Of a stretch of 64,000 nucleotides of DNA, positions 20,301-28,462 are shown piece after piece. Source of the DNA: JAWXBT01 sp964523015 (GTDB lineage: Bacteria; Bdellovibrionota_C; UBA2361; J135). The DNA lies in the NCBI GenBank assembly GCA_964523015.1, contig CAZFXN010000009.1, positions 1 to 64,000 on the forward strand. Direction: 5' to 3'. Positions within the stretch are counted from its first letter, which is position 1. Each line of letters opens with the position of its first letter. The position numbers were made by a program, and so were the translations under genes. The notes beneath the pieces are model-generated. The model saw only the letters and a list, made by a program, of their open reading frames with translations, was not told the DNA's origin and ran no database searches.

Positions 20301-22106
20301 AGTCGAGTCCTGTACGATAAGCTGATGAGCCTGCTCTCTGAGAATATGAAGTCCAGCATGCTCAAGTATAGGTAGAGCATGGCTTACAGCGATCTCTTTT
20401 TTCCAACAGTAAAGTGTTAATTGAAAAAGACCATCAGTAGCGCTAACACTTGGTTGAATATCAACCTTAATAGGATTTTCTTCATTTAGTGCCTCAATCA
20501 TCTGAAGATCACGAAGGCATTCTTCTGGAAGGTAACTAGCTTGATACTCTTCAGAGAAAGAATTTCTATATCGTAACCAGATACTGTCAGGATCAGAGAA
20601 CTTGTCGGTTAGCATTAGTTGATCATAGAGGTTGTCGATCCACGTCTTGGTCAGATCCACGAGATCTGCCTCAAGCTTTTTTATCTCCAAACTAAAAGTC
20701 TCAGAGTTTGAAAGAGGGATGTGATAATAGAATAGCACAAGTGGTTTTACATTGAGTGCAACATGGATGTCTCCAGAACCAGGAGCTGCTCCAAAGTTAT
20801 ACTCAATGTGTTTTTGAAGTCTTAATCTGACATGCTCACTAAACCTTTTTCGTGGCATGGCAACAGTTATGCTAGCTCCCTTACCAGATGAATCAAGGTG
20901 GACTAGTGAGGCGCTCTCTGATTCTCTTTGTATGCTTGTTATCATTTGTAGATGCTGACTAAGAGCATCTATATCGGAGCGGAGTAGGAGCTCCTTAGGC
21001 ATACTATCAATTATCTTAATAATATTTTTATAAGAAAAAGAGTTAGGGATTGCCTTCTCAAAAGAGATTAACTTTTTTACCTTATTTCGTATTGTAGGAA
21101 TAGTTGATGATTCTTGAGCTAATGTTTTTGATGTAAATAATCCTACTATTGAGATTAGCGAGGTAACAGAGCCATCACTAGAATAAAGTGGAAAAACAAT
21201 ATGGCTGATTCTTTCAGCTCTATGAACTACGCTACGAAATAACAGTTTAGAGATATATAATAAATCTTTATTTTTAAAGACATTTACCGCGTCCTTACGA
21301 CACTCATCTTCTAGTTCTCTTCCCCAATGATTTGAACTTTTAAAGAGTCCAAAAGCTTGCTTAGGATCATCCTCTATAAAAGTTATCTGATCAATTCCGT
21401 TTTCTGAAGCTTGACTTAACTTCCATTCGGCAGATCCCAAAAAGACAAGGCCTCCATCCGATAGCCAACGCAAAAATTCAGCTGCTTCTATACGTTCATC
21501 CTCTGTAGATCTCTGACTAGGGACTCGCTCCATTAAAAGACGAGCTGATGTTTCTATTTGACCAAGTGTTAAAGGATGATCGTCTGTTACTAAAACTAAA
21601 TCTTCTAAAGAGTTACAAAGTCTGTCTTGCAAAAGGTTAAGAGCATCATTGTTTAATTGATCTATCTCAACATAAAGTAATGATAACCTCTTGCCATTAG
21701 GTAGGCTAACAAGTGGGTGGAGCAAAGTTTGAATATCAGAACCGCATTCTCTCACACAAAGGATCGTAGTGTTAATTATAAAAGGGCGATCGCCTATGGC
21801 TAGCATTAGATATGAATTCTCACCTCTCTGCCCTGATTTTATAAGAACAGTGTGCTTTTTAGTAAAATAGTCATTACATATCGAAAATGTTTCTTGGGCA
21901 ATTATTGCTAAGCTTTGGACAGTAGAAGTAGCGATAAAAGCTGTAGAGGCTCGCTCAAAAAGCGCAGTTGTAAGTTTTTGAATAGAGAGGTCGGGGATAG
22001 CATTAATTTTCTTATCAGAGGAATTTTTAGAGATTAGAGTATCCAACTCTTTAATTCTTGAAGTGCTTAAATCTTTAAGTGAATCAGTTCTATTTTCCAT
22101 ATACAA
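17313..22106 (-). CDS. gdh: NAD-specific glutamate dehydrogenase, large (about 180 kDa) type
   Basis: Converts glutamate to 2-oxoglutarate and ammonia with NAD. At 1597 residues it has the size of the L_180 class found in proteobacteria and actinobacteria. The N-terminal half carries the ACT-like regulatory segments of the class. The catalytic core contains FGPIARGGIRWSDR (about 800-815), IVPTGSKGGFVL (about 832-843), VAGIGDMSGDVFGNG and HIFIDPDPDPGSS, and NTDAIDNSGGVDLSDHEVN, all characteristic. It is transcribed alone, convergent with the glycosyltransferase gene (14-nt gap). It probably lets the cell use amino acids as carbon and nitrogen source. Confidence 0.95.
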   Translation of the reverse strand: MYMENRTDSLKDLSTSRIKELDTLISKNSSDKKINAIPDLSIQKLTTALFERASTAFIATSTVQSLAIIAQETFSICNDYFTKKHTVLIKSGQRGENSYLMLAIGDRPFIINTTILCVRECGSDIQTLLHPLVSLPNGKRLSLLYVEIDQLNNDALNLLQDRLCNSLEDLVLVTDDHPLTLGQIETSARLLMERVPSQRSTEDERIEAAEFLRWLSDGGLVFLGSAEWKLSQASENGIDQITFIEDDPKQAFGLFKSSNHWGRELEDECRKDAVNVFKNKDLLYISKLLFRSVVHRAERISHIVFPLYSSDGSVTSLISIVGLFTSKTLAQESSTIPTIRNKVKKLISFEKAIPNSFSYKNIIKIIDSMPKELLLRSDIDALSQHLQMITSIQRESESASLVHLDSSGKGASITVAMPRKRFSEHVRLRLQKHIEYNFGAAPGSGDIHVALNVKPLVLFYYHIPLSNSETFSLEIKKLEADLVDLTKTWIDNLYDQLMLTDKFSDPDSIWLRYRNSFSEEYQASYLPEECLRDLQMIEALNEENPIKVDIQPSVSATDGLFQLTLYCWKKEIAVSHALPILEHAGLHILREQAHQLIVQDSTTAFIHRVTAITKDKNIINIELFRENLCAGLEQVLRNEADSDILNSLLISANLTLRSITLLRSYCSYLWQISTSTAKSTIRNTLAAIPSSATLLLNMFEIKFNPDLEISTSKRLEKLDVLKKNFLLALRDVPDIAQDRILRILANLIESTVRTNFYTGRETITLKIDPSKTEVIPAPHPFFEIFVRGFKVEGIHIRFGPIARGGIRWSDRSVDFRNEVLGLARTQKVKNVVIVPTGSKGGFVLRHPTENQEQLRQQVKDCYSEYIRSLLSITDNRVQGKIVRPDRVIAYDQDDPYLVVAADKGTATFSDTANNIAVKEFNFWLGDAFASGGSQGYDHKLYAITANGAWECVKRHFKDIGLDYENDPFTVAGIGDMSGDVFGNGLLFSNKIKLLAAFNHKHIFIDPDPDPGSSFNERKRLFELPRSQWSDYNPKLISHGGGVFGRFDKEITISNEVKKALSIPTSSPSIVNGEQLISLILKSKVDLIWNGGIGTYFKASSESNVEVNDGTNDEVRVDAKDMAAKVVAEGGNLGFTQRGRIEFERSGGRLNTDAIDNSGGVDLSDHEVNYKIFFAKLLEEKKLTIEDRNKVLKDISSFVCADVLKNNARHALLLTQGSLRSTKRIDYLKSMTRDLVREGYVNRTIDCLPDDEGFSKLAKSNSGLTRPELSRVYAGVKMQLKEIMLQSDLPSDQELDHYLIDYFPSEIRKNWNKELLAHPLRKELITTRIINELVDSMGATFVYRTCKQYLTTQINTITTYLAAASIVKLSCLRENLNLLDTVQDAKRFIEICHNVNSVMAGVVGSIIQNCGQVKSISEIRKKYENIFNEIFSDPSLILKNQSYLAFSTEKQHLKDIGLSEQSATLLALEPYISAIFEIIWISNQSKLSAEKVAGLYNDVVTELGIDEFMRHLENIPTLSKWDQDLLTKSRGSIKKGICNIVLNLTKQKISAKEHFANNEAAHQARAIMGELATQGYNISAVTLLSNCIEEIVGLESLT

Positions 22107-22747
22107 ATGTAGTTTATGTGCTCAAGTGATTATTAATTACGCTTAGAAAGATGCTTATGATACTCAATATCTAACAGCAATCTGATGAATATAGTTTTTG
22201 TCACATCGTTGACATGATCAAAGGGGAGATTCCGCCCTCTCTGTCGTATGTTTGGCGTCAACAAATCTGACAAAGGTAGCTTAAAGTGCGCAACCTTTAT
22301 CGGTCATCTTTCGGCAAAACTGTACACTTTTGTGCTATTTTTTTCACCTATCTCCTAAAAAATTCATCTTCTAAGGGAAGTCCTGATGGATCTTGTCTCT
22401 TTTTTGTAAAAATTACCTCAATTATTTCAATTCTTTATAAAGAACGGAACCAAATGACCTAAATGGGAGTCAAATTCCTAGCACATGCTAAAAAATTGGT
22501 ACGTAATTTGCCAATGATATGACAGGGCATGTTTTGACTGTGTTTACAAATTGACCCAGTTAAAAATGTGAACTGAGGGGCGCTTTGAGTCACCGGTTTT
22601 AAGTCAGTGAGTATTAGGTTGTAGCCCCAGTTTTTACTCAGAGCGTCTTATCGTTTGTTAGCGAGTTGCGAGGGATTGATTGCCACTTCGGCATTCTTTC
22701 TAAGAAAACCAAGGATAGGTTTTTATATATTAGGCTAAGGAGAGCTT
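22107..22747. other. 641-nt divergent control region before the flagellar regulators
   Basis: No gene is visible. It holds a clear sigma-54 promoter (22497-22512, given separately) and otherwise AT-rich sequence. The region is unusually long for this compact window and separates glutamate dehydrogenase from the flagellar regulatory genes, so binding sites for the FlrA-like activator are likely here. I cannot define them. Confidence 0.5.
22497..22512 (+). promoter_or_regulatory. sigma-54 promoter for the flagellar regulator genes
   Basis: TGGTACGTAATTTGCC has the invariant GG (22498-22499) and GC (22510-22511) separated by exactly 10 nt, with good flanks for the TGGCAC-N5-TTGC consensus. It lies about 235 nt ahead of the FlrA-like gene. 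Two bacterial enhancer-binding proteins are encoded immediately downstream, which supports use of sigma-54 here. Confidence 0.65.
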
Positions 22748-23866
22748 ATGCATAGTGGTCTTGCGAGTACATTTCAAGAAGGTTCTGAGTCAATAATTTC
22801 TGAAATTATTTCAACTCAACAATCAACTCAAGTATCAACAACATTTAACAGAACGCCACAGCCTAACGCTAAAAATTCCTTTATGGGAATTGTTAGTGGT
22901 TGTGCCGAGATGTTGCGAGCTTTTGATTTAATAAAAAAAGTAGCTCGTACTAATTCGACAGTGTTGGTGCTTGGTGAAAGTGGAACAGGTAAAGAGCTGA
23001 TTGCTAATGCTATTCATAAACTTAGTGGTCGACTTGGTAGGTTAGTGCCAGTCAACTGTGGCGCAATTCCAGAAGATATATTAGAGAGCGAGCTTTTTGG
23101 ACATGAAAAGGGATCCTTTACAGGTGCAATTGCCACTAAGATGGGACGCTTTCAATTAGCACATGGCGGAACGATCTTCCTAGATGAAATTGGAGATATG
23201 AGCCCAAAGCTTCAAGTGAAACTTTTAAGAGTTTTGCAAGAGAGAAAGATTGAGCCGGTTGGTTCTACAAAGTCTATAGATCTTGACGTTCGAGTTGTCG
23301 CCGCAACAAATAAAGATTTACGTAAAGAGGTAAAGGCTGGAAGATTTAGAGAAGATCTCTATTATCGCCTTCAAGTTGTACCAGTTGAGCTACCAAAATT
23401 AGTTGATCGTGGCCATGACGTGATGCTTTTGGCCAGACATTTTATGGATCTATTCTGCCAACAGTTAGGAAAAAACTCTATAAACTTTTCTCCAGATGTG
23501 GAGGCTAGATTTCTATCATATGCCTGGCCTGGAAATATACGGGAACTTGAGAATCTTATTGAACGGCTAGCAATTCTTACTGATGCCAACAGTATTTATA
23601 TAAACGATCTTCCAGAATACCTAAGTATAGGTGGGGAGAGATCCTGCTCTACAATAAATACATTCACAGAGATTCCAGATAGTGGCATTGATTTTAACAA
23701 GCTTGTTGATGATTTTGAAACAAGACTTATCGCAAGCGCAATGGAAAAAACTGCAGGTAATAAAAAAGCAGCAGCAAAACTTCTCAATTTAAATCGGACG
23801 ACCTTGGTTGAAAAAATCAAGAAGAAAGGGCTAGTCGGTTCGATTGAAGTAATACGAGAAAATTAA
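22748..23866 (+). CDS. FlrA/FleQ-like sigma-54 activator without receiver domain
   Basis: A 372-residue enhancer-binding protein. After a short, unstructured N-terminal part (1-45) comes an AAA+ domain with Walker A GESGTGKE (76-83), GSFTGA (122-127) contacting sigma-54, and a Walker B FLDEIGD. VVAATNKDLR and GRFREDLYYRL follow, then a C-terminal Fis-type helix-turn-helix (about 325-365). Full FleQ proteins carry an N-terminal REC-like domain of about 130 residues; this one does not, so it may be constitutively active or controlled by a partner. Position at the head of the flagellar regulator cluster suggests the master-regulator role. Confidence 0.8.
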   Translation: MHSGLASTFQEGSESIISEIISTQQSTQVSTTFNRTPQPNAKNSFMGIVSGCAEMLRAFDLIKKVARTNSTVLVLGESGTGKELIANAIHKLSGRLGRLVPVNCGAIPEDILESELFGHEKGSFTGAIATKMGRFQLAHGGTIFLDEIGDMSPKLQVKLLRVLQERKIEPVGSTKSIDLDVRVVAATNKDLRKEVKAGRFREDLYYRLQVVPVELPKLVDRGHDVMLLARHFMDLFCQQLGKNSINFSPDVEARFLSYAWPGNIRELENLIERLAILTDANSIYINDLPEYLSIGGERSCSTINTFTEIPDSGIDFNKLVDDFETRLIASAMEKTAGNKKAAAKLLNLNRTTLVEKIKKKGLVGSIEVIREN

Positions 23867-23905
23867 TAGAAAGTTAATAAAGATTTAGTTGGTTCAAGGA
23901 AAGTC

Positions 23906-24811
23906 ATGACAGAGAAATTAATTATTCTCTTCATATTATTGGGCAGCGCTACGTTGGTCTCCGCGCAGCATCCAGTAGAGGTGCAGCGTAAGGCCGCAAG
24001 TGGTGATTACATGGCTGCGCTGGCAACGTATAGAAAGATGCCTATGAGAAGAGCTACTGTTGCCTCAGCTGTTGCAGCTGGGAAAAGTGCTTGGGCATTA
24101 GGGCTACCTGAAGTAGCAAAACAGGAATTTGATCGAGCTATCAACTTAGCTTCAGTTAGTGATGAATTGTCAGATACAGAGAAAGCCAGAATATATTTCT
24201 CAAGAGGAGTAATTGAATTTCAAGAGGAAAATTACCAGAGTACTCTAGTCTTTGCAGGAAAGGCATCAAAGTTAATAGATCAAAAAGGACCTCTTTTATC
24301 AGAGATTAAACAGCTGATCGCAGAGAGCTACATTAAGCTTAATAAATTGATCCTGGCAGAAAAGAATTTAGTTAGTGCCTTAGATGGTGTAAGGCCTGAA
24401 AGTGAAGGTGATCTTCGATTTACCTTAGCCACTTGTCAGATGCAATTAGGGAAGCTCACTGAAGCTAAAGATAACTTTGAACTTGTTCCTTTGCGACACA
24501 ACAAAGGAGTGACAGCAATTAGATCTTTAGCCTCGATCGCATTTGAGCTTCGAAAATATGAAGAAGCGATATTTTGGTTAAATAAGGGGCGAGAAGAGTT
24601 CGCTGAATCATTTCTTGATAGTTGGGTTGATTATGCCCTAGTTAAATCATATGGCGAGATGAATAGCCTTAAGGAATTAAAAGACACATATGCACAGGCT
24701 CAGCAAAAATATCCACCCTCAGATCCATGGTTTATTCTCTTACAAGCAGTTGCAGAGGAGAATTTGTGGAGCTCTGAGTTCATGAAAGTTAGTAAGGAAT
24801 TAAAGCAGTAG
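23906..24811 (+). CDS. exported TPR protein in the flagellar regulator operon
   Basis: A protein of 301 residues with a Sec signal peptide (hydrophobic 6-18, likely cleavage after VSA near 20; no lipobox cysteine). The mature part is made of tetratricopeptide-like helix pairs, for example at about 40-75, 88-118, 125-150 and 155-215. It lies 39 nt after the FlrA-like gene and 8 nt before the FlrB-like kinase gene, so it is in the operon. A periplasmic TPR protein encoded beside a cytoplasmic kinase is unusual. A role in checkpoint sensing or motor assembly is possible but not shown. Confidence 0.75.
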   Translation: MTEKLIILFILLGSATLVSAQHPVEVQRKAASGDYMAALATYRKMPMRRATVASAVAAGKSAWALGLPEVAKQEFDRAINLASVSDELSDTEKARIYFSRGVIEFQEENYQSTLVFAGKASKLIDQKGPLLSEIKQLIAESYIKLNKLILAEKNLVSALDGVRPESEGDLRFTLATCQMQLGKLTEAKDNFELVPLRHNKGVTAIRSLASIAFELRKYEEAIFWLNKGREEFAESFLDSWVDYALVKSYGEMNSLKELKDTYAQAQQKYPPSDPWFILLQAVAEENLWSSEFMKVSKELKQ

Positions 24812-24819
24812 AGGTAAAG

Positions 24820-25677
24820 ATGAGCATAGCTGATAGAAAAGAAGTGATTAGAACTGAAAATAATTCAGAGGTGCCGCCAGCTATGTTGATGGCAGCATTT
24901 GAAAAGTTCAAGGAAGCTAGTTCAAAACTGGAAGAGCGGTATTCTGCACTTAGGGGAGAAGCTGAATATCTGCGGAAAGAGTTACAGAAAAAAGAGATAG
25001 AAGTTCGTAGAGCAGAAAGGATGGCCGTTCTTGGACAAACTGCTGCGGCCTTGGCTCACGAGGTTAGAAATCCATTGGGGGCTATGAAGTTATTTGCCTC
25101 ACTACTAAGAGAAGATTTAAAAGCCCTTCCTAAATCTATTGTCTTAGTTGATGAGATAGAGAGAAGTATTGGGGCTTTGGACGGTGTTGTCTCAAATGTT
25201 CTTCAGTTTGCAAAAGAGCACGAGAGTAATCTTTTGCCTATTAATATTAATAGCATTATCTCTGACCAAATTACTGTCTTTAAAAAGTTAGATAGGAAGG
25301 ATGGAGTAGGATTTGTAACTGCATTATCAGGGGCTTCATATATTCTAGGAAATGAGCAGTTACTAAGACAGATCTTTTACAATCTATTTTTAAATGCTGC
25401 TCAAGCGATGCATTACAAAGGAACTATTACCGTTTCGACTAGCACGATAAAAAGAGAGACCGAAGAATGGCTGGCTATTTCTATAAAAGATACAGGGCCA
25501 GGAATACCAAATCACATTATAGATAATATTTTTGAGCCGTTTGTTACTGGTCGTGATGAAGGAACAGGTTTGGGTTTGGCAATTGTTAAAAAGATCTTAG
25601 ATCAACATAAAGCTCAGATTATAGTTTCAAATCAAGATGGTGCAGAATTTATAATTAAATTTCCTGTTAAAGTTTAA
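24820..25677 (+). CDS. flrB: FlrB/FleS-like soluble histidine kinase
   Basis: A 285-residue cytoplasmic kinase with no membrane segment. The first 65 residues are a coiled coil and no PAS domain is visible, unlike many FleS/FlrB proteins. HisKA has His80 in AALAHEVRNP. The ATPase domain has the N box LRQIFYNLFLNAAQAM, then DTGPGIP and GTGLGLAIV. It should phosphorylate the FlrC-like regulator encoded next, with which it overlaps or abuts. Its signal is expected to be completion of the MS-ring/switch stage, as in FlrB of other polar flagellates. Confidence 0.85.
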   Translation: MSIADRKEVIRTENNSEVPPAMLMAAFEKFKEASSKLEERYSALRGEAEYLRKELQKKEIEVRRAERMAVLGQTAAALAHEVRNPLGAMKLFASLLREDLKALPKSIVLVDEIERSIGALDGVVSNVLQFAKEHESNLLPININSIISDQITVFKKLDRKDGVGFVTALSGASYILGNEQLLRQIFYNLFLNAAQAMHYKGTITVSTSTIKRETEEWLAISIKDTGPGIPNHIIDNIFEPFVTGRDEGTGLGLAIVKKILDQHKAQIIVSNQDGAEFIIKFPVKV

Positions 25678-25694
25678 TGAAAAGGGTGCAGTTT

Positions 25695-27086
25695 ATGAGA
25701 GAGATAAATAAGATCCTGGTAGTTGATGATGAGCCACAGATGCAGCTAGCATTAAATACAGCATTAAGTCGTAAAGGATATGCTGTTGATGTTGCTCCTA
25801 ATGGGAAAGAAGCACTCAAGATGATTGAAACTCAATCATATGCTTGCATAGTCTCAGACCAACGGATGCCTGAGATGTCAGGACAGGAACTTCTTGAAGC
25901 AATACAAGCTCGGGAAGAAAAACCTCCTTTTATAATGATCACTGCTCATGGAACGATAGATCAAGCTGTCAAGGCGATGCAGCTTGGAGCAGCTGATTTT
26001 ATAACAAAGCCTTTCTCGGTAGATGATTTACTTAGATTAGTAGAGCGCGTATTGAGCCCGGAATCACAGGAGTACCGTGAGCTAGCTCGTAAAGAGGGAA
26101 CCCGTCGTCAAAATACAATTATAACAAAAGATCCAAGGATGATTAAACTTTTAGAAGTTGCTGAGGCAGTAGCTAAAAGTGAAGCCACTGTTCTTGTGCA
26201 AGGAGAATCCGGAACTGGTAAAGAAGGGATCTCCAGATTTGTTCACACGATGAGCGCGCGGGCAAAGCAAGCTTTTATAGCTGTTAACTGCGCTGCCTTA
26301 CCAGAAAATCTTTTAGAAAGTGAACTTTTTGGACATGAGAAAGGTTCATTTACCGGAGCTCAGAATAGCAAACAAGGTAAATTTGAAATGGCTCATGGCG
26401 GCACAATTTTACTTGATGAAATTTCTGAAATGGATCTTGGGTTACAAGCAAAGCTATTACGAGTAATTCAAGAGCGTGAAATTGATCGGGTCGGTGGTCG
26501 TGAGCCAATCTCTGTTGATGTAAGAGTTATAGCAACAACCAACAGAAATCTCTCTGATATGGTAAAAGAAGGAAAATTTAGAGAGGATCTATATTACCGA
26601 TTAAATGTTATTCCGATTACTTTACCACCACTAAGAGAGCGACGTGGAGATGTTAGATTGCTTGTTGAGCATTTTATGAGACAATTTCTTGGTGCTAAAG
26701 CACCAAAATTAACTGAAGAGGTGGTAAGTTCGCTAGAAAATCATTCATGGCCAGGAAATGTAAGAGAGCTTCAAAATGCAGTTCAAAGAGCAAGTATCCT
26801 TGCCGCTGGTGGAGCACCAGCAACTTCTCACTTTCTGATTCAGGATCAAGGGAAATCTTTGGTTGATCAGATAACTGTAGAGAATGTTGAAAGTGGCCAA
26901 ATTAGTAGTGTTTCAGGAATCCGCTCAGGCATTACAGTCTATGAGATGGAAAAAAACCTTATTATAGAAACACTAAAAACTACAGGAAATAACCGTACAA
27001 AGGCGGCTGAAATGTTGGGAATTAGTATCAGAACTTTAAGGAACAAGCTTAATGAGTATGGAATGGGGCGTCAGAGCGAGGAGTGA
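25695..27086 (+). CDS. flrC: FlrC/FleR-like sigma-54 response regulator
   Basis: I prefer the ATG at 25695 because AAGGG lies 8 nt before it; an ATG at 25677 overlapping the kinase stop lacks a ribosome site. From 25695 the protein has 463 residues: a receiver domain with phospho-acceptor Asp55 (VSDQRMP) and Lys105, an AAA+ domain with Walker A GESGTGKE (170-177) and GSFTGA (217-222), and a Fis-type DNA-binding helix pair at the C terminus (TKAAEMLGISIRTLRNKL). It should activate the class III flagellar operons, of which flgB follows at once. Confidence 0.9.
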   Translation: MREINKILVVDDEPQMQLALNTALSRKGYAVDVAPNGKEALKMIETQSYACIVSDQRMPEMSGQELLEAIQAREEKPPFIMITAHGTIDQAVKAMQLGAADFITKPFSVDDLLRLVERVLSPESQEYRELARKEGTRRQNTIITKDPRMIKLLEVAEAVAKSEATVLVQGESGTGKEGISRFVHTMSARAKQAFIAVNCAALPENLLESELFGHEKGSFTGAQNSKQGKFEMAHGGTILLDEISEMDLGLQAKLLRVIQEREIDRVGGREPISVDVRVIATTNRNLSDMVKEGKFREDLYYRLNVIPITLPPLRERRGDVRLLVEHFMRQFLGAKAPKLTEEVVSSLENHSWPGNVRELQNAVQRASILAAGGAPATSHFLIQDQGKSLVDQITVENVESGQISSVSGIRSGITVYEMEKNLIIETLKTTGNNRTKAAEMLGISIRTLRNKLNEYGMGRQSEE

Positions 27087-27093
27087 GTGATGT

Positions 27094-27110
27094 CAAATGT
27101 TTGTCATTTG
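27094..27110. promoter_or_regulatory. small inverted repeat in the flrC-flgB spacer
   Basis: CAAATG-TTTGT-CATTTG is a perfect 6-bp stem with a 5-nt loop, 8 nt after the flrC stop. No T-run follows. It could be a weak terminator or mRNA 3' stabiliser. Confidence 0.25.
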
Positions 27111-27165
27111 GCGGTTTGTTAATGAGCTATCTATTTATAATTACTAAAGGTTAAACAGCAGAGAA

Positions 27166-27182
27166 TGAGCATAGAGTTTGCA
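27166..27182 (+). promoter_or_regulatory. possible sigma-54 promoter for flgB operon
   Basis: TGAGCATAGAGTTTGCA has a perfect -12 half (TTTGCA), but the -24 GG reads AG. The position, 55-70 nt before flgB and directly after flrC, is right for a FlrC-dependent promoter. The mismatch keeps confidence low. Confidence 0.35.
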
Positions 27183-27237
27183 CCCCTTAAATAGAACGAT
27201 TTTACTATGAGTAACTACTTATAGCTGAGGATTTGAA

Positions 27238-27648
27238 ATGAGTTTAATTGATAAATTATTTGATAAGACAGAGACAGGGCTTGAAAAAGCTTTGGACCTT
27301 GCACATCAGCGAAGTCAGGCTCTTATAAGTAATATCTCAAATGCAGAGACGCCAGGCTACCGAGCAGTTGATCTTGATTTTAAAGCTGAACTTGCAAGAG
27401 CATTTAATGGGCAATCAGGCCAAGAGCTTAAAAAGACAGATCCAAGACATATGGATGTAAGTTCTCAGAGTGGTGCCCGATTAGTCGCTGACAATGCTGG
27501 TGCGACAAAAGCAGACGGCAATAACGTTGACATTGATATCATGATGACGAGGATGCAGCAAAATCAGGGTAGATATACTGATGCCGCATCAATCCTTCGA
27601 AAGAAGCTGAGGTTTTTTATGACGGCAATTAGAAGCGCAGAGAGGTAA
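27238..27648 (+). CDS. flgB: flagellar proximal rod protein FlgB
   Basis: Rod protein joining the MS ring and distal rod, exported by the flagellar type III system. At 136 residues it has the normal length. The N-terminal SNISNAETPGYRAVDLDF stretch (about 30-47) is the flagellar rod-protein signature, and the C-terminal VDIDIMMTRMQQNQGRY region matches FlgB. First gene of the basal-body operon; flgC follows after 5 nt. Confidence 0.95.
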   Translation: MSLIDKLFDKTETGLEKALDLAHQRSQALISNISNAETPGYRAVDLDFKAELARAFNGQSGQELKKTDPRHMDVSSQSGARLVADNAGATKADGNNVDIDIMMTRMQQNQGRYTDAASILRKKLRFFMTAIRSAER

Positions 27649-27653
27649 TAGAT

Positions 27654-28082
27654 ATGTTTGATGCATCAGAAGTTGTAACAGCAGGACTTAGTGCCGCACG
27701 GTTGAGGATCAATATCATTGCATCTAATATCGCTAATGCTGAAACAACTAGGACTCCTGAGGGTGGACCTTATAAACGTAGAGACATAGTAATTTCAGCA
27801 GAGAGTGCCCCAACTTCATTTCAGTCCTCTTTAGATGAAATGACTTTAGCCAAGCCACAGGTGCTTGGGGTTATTGCAGATCAGTCTGAACCAAAAAAGG
27901 CTTATCAGCCAGGTCATCCAGATGCAGATCCGGATGGATATGTAGCCTATCCAAATATAAATGTTGTGCAAACGATGACAGATATGATGGCAGCGACAAG
28001 GCTTTATCAAGCTAACGTTACTGCTGCAAAGAGTTTAATGGAGATGTCACGGGAAGGTCGGAGAATATCTTCAACATTTTAG
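27654..28082 (+). CDS. flgC: flagellar proximal rod protein FlgC
   Basis: Rod protein of 142 residues. LRINIIASNIANAETTRTPEGGPYKRRD (about 18-45) is the family signature, and the C-terminal half has the usual YPNINVVQTMTDMMAATRLYQANV helix. It sits between flgB and fliE as in most flagellar operons. Confidence 0.95.
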   Translation: MFDASEVVTAGLSAARLRINIIASNIANAETTRTPEGGPYKRRDIVISAESAPTSFQSSLDEMTLAKPQVLGVIADQSEPKKAYQPGHPDADPDGYVAYPNINVVQTMTDMMAATRLYQANVTAAKSLMEMSREGRRISSTF

Positions 28083-28097
28083 TTAAGGTTTTATTTT

Positions 28098-28424
28098 ATG
28101 GCCATGAATATAACAGGACTTAAGGCATACAAAGAGATTCAGTCGATAGTCACTCCTAAAGAGACTCAAGCCACAGAGGCTCCGGTGAAGGGGCAACCTA
28201 AGGAAGGATTCGCTCAATTTTTAAAAGATGCAATTCATGATGTTAATAATGTACAAGCTACTGCGGAAGATCGAGTTGAAGGGTTAATCACCAAAAAACC
28301 TGGTTATACAAATCACGAAGCTATGATTGCACTTGAAAAAGCTGATATCGCTTTTCAGTTGATGAATTCTGTTCGAAGTAAGATTGTTCGTGCATATGAA
28401 GAGATTTTAAGAACACAAGTTTAA
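28098..28424 (+). CDS. fliE: MS ring-rod junction protein FliE
   Basis: A small (108-residue) hook-basal body protein that links the FliF ring to the rod. The C-terminal half carries the FliE pattern: FAQFLKDAIHDVNNVQ, NHEAMIALEKADIAFQLMNSVRSKIVRAYEEILR. A second ATG two codons in (28104) is an equally possible start. It follows flgC by 15 nt. Confidence 0.93.
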   Translation: MAMNITGLKAYKEIQSIVTPKETQATEAPVKGQPKEGFAQFLKDAIHDVNNVQATAEDRVEGLITKKPGYTNHEAMIALEKADIAFQLMNSVRSKIVRAYEEILRTQV

Positions 28425-28462
28425 GAAAGGTTATTTTAAGTAAGGTTTTTTAGGAGGTTACT

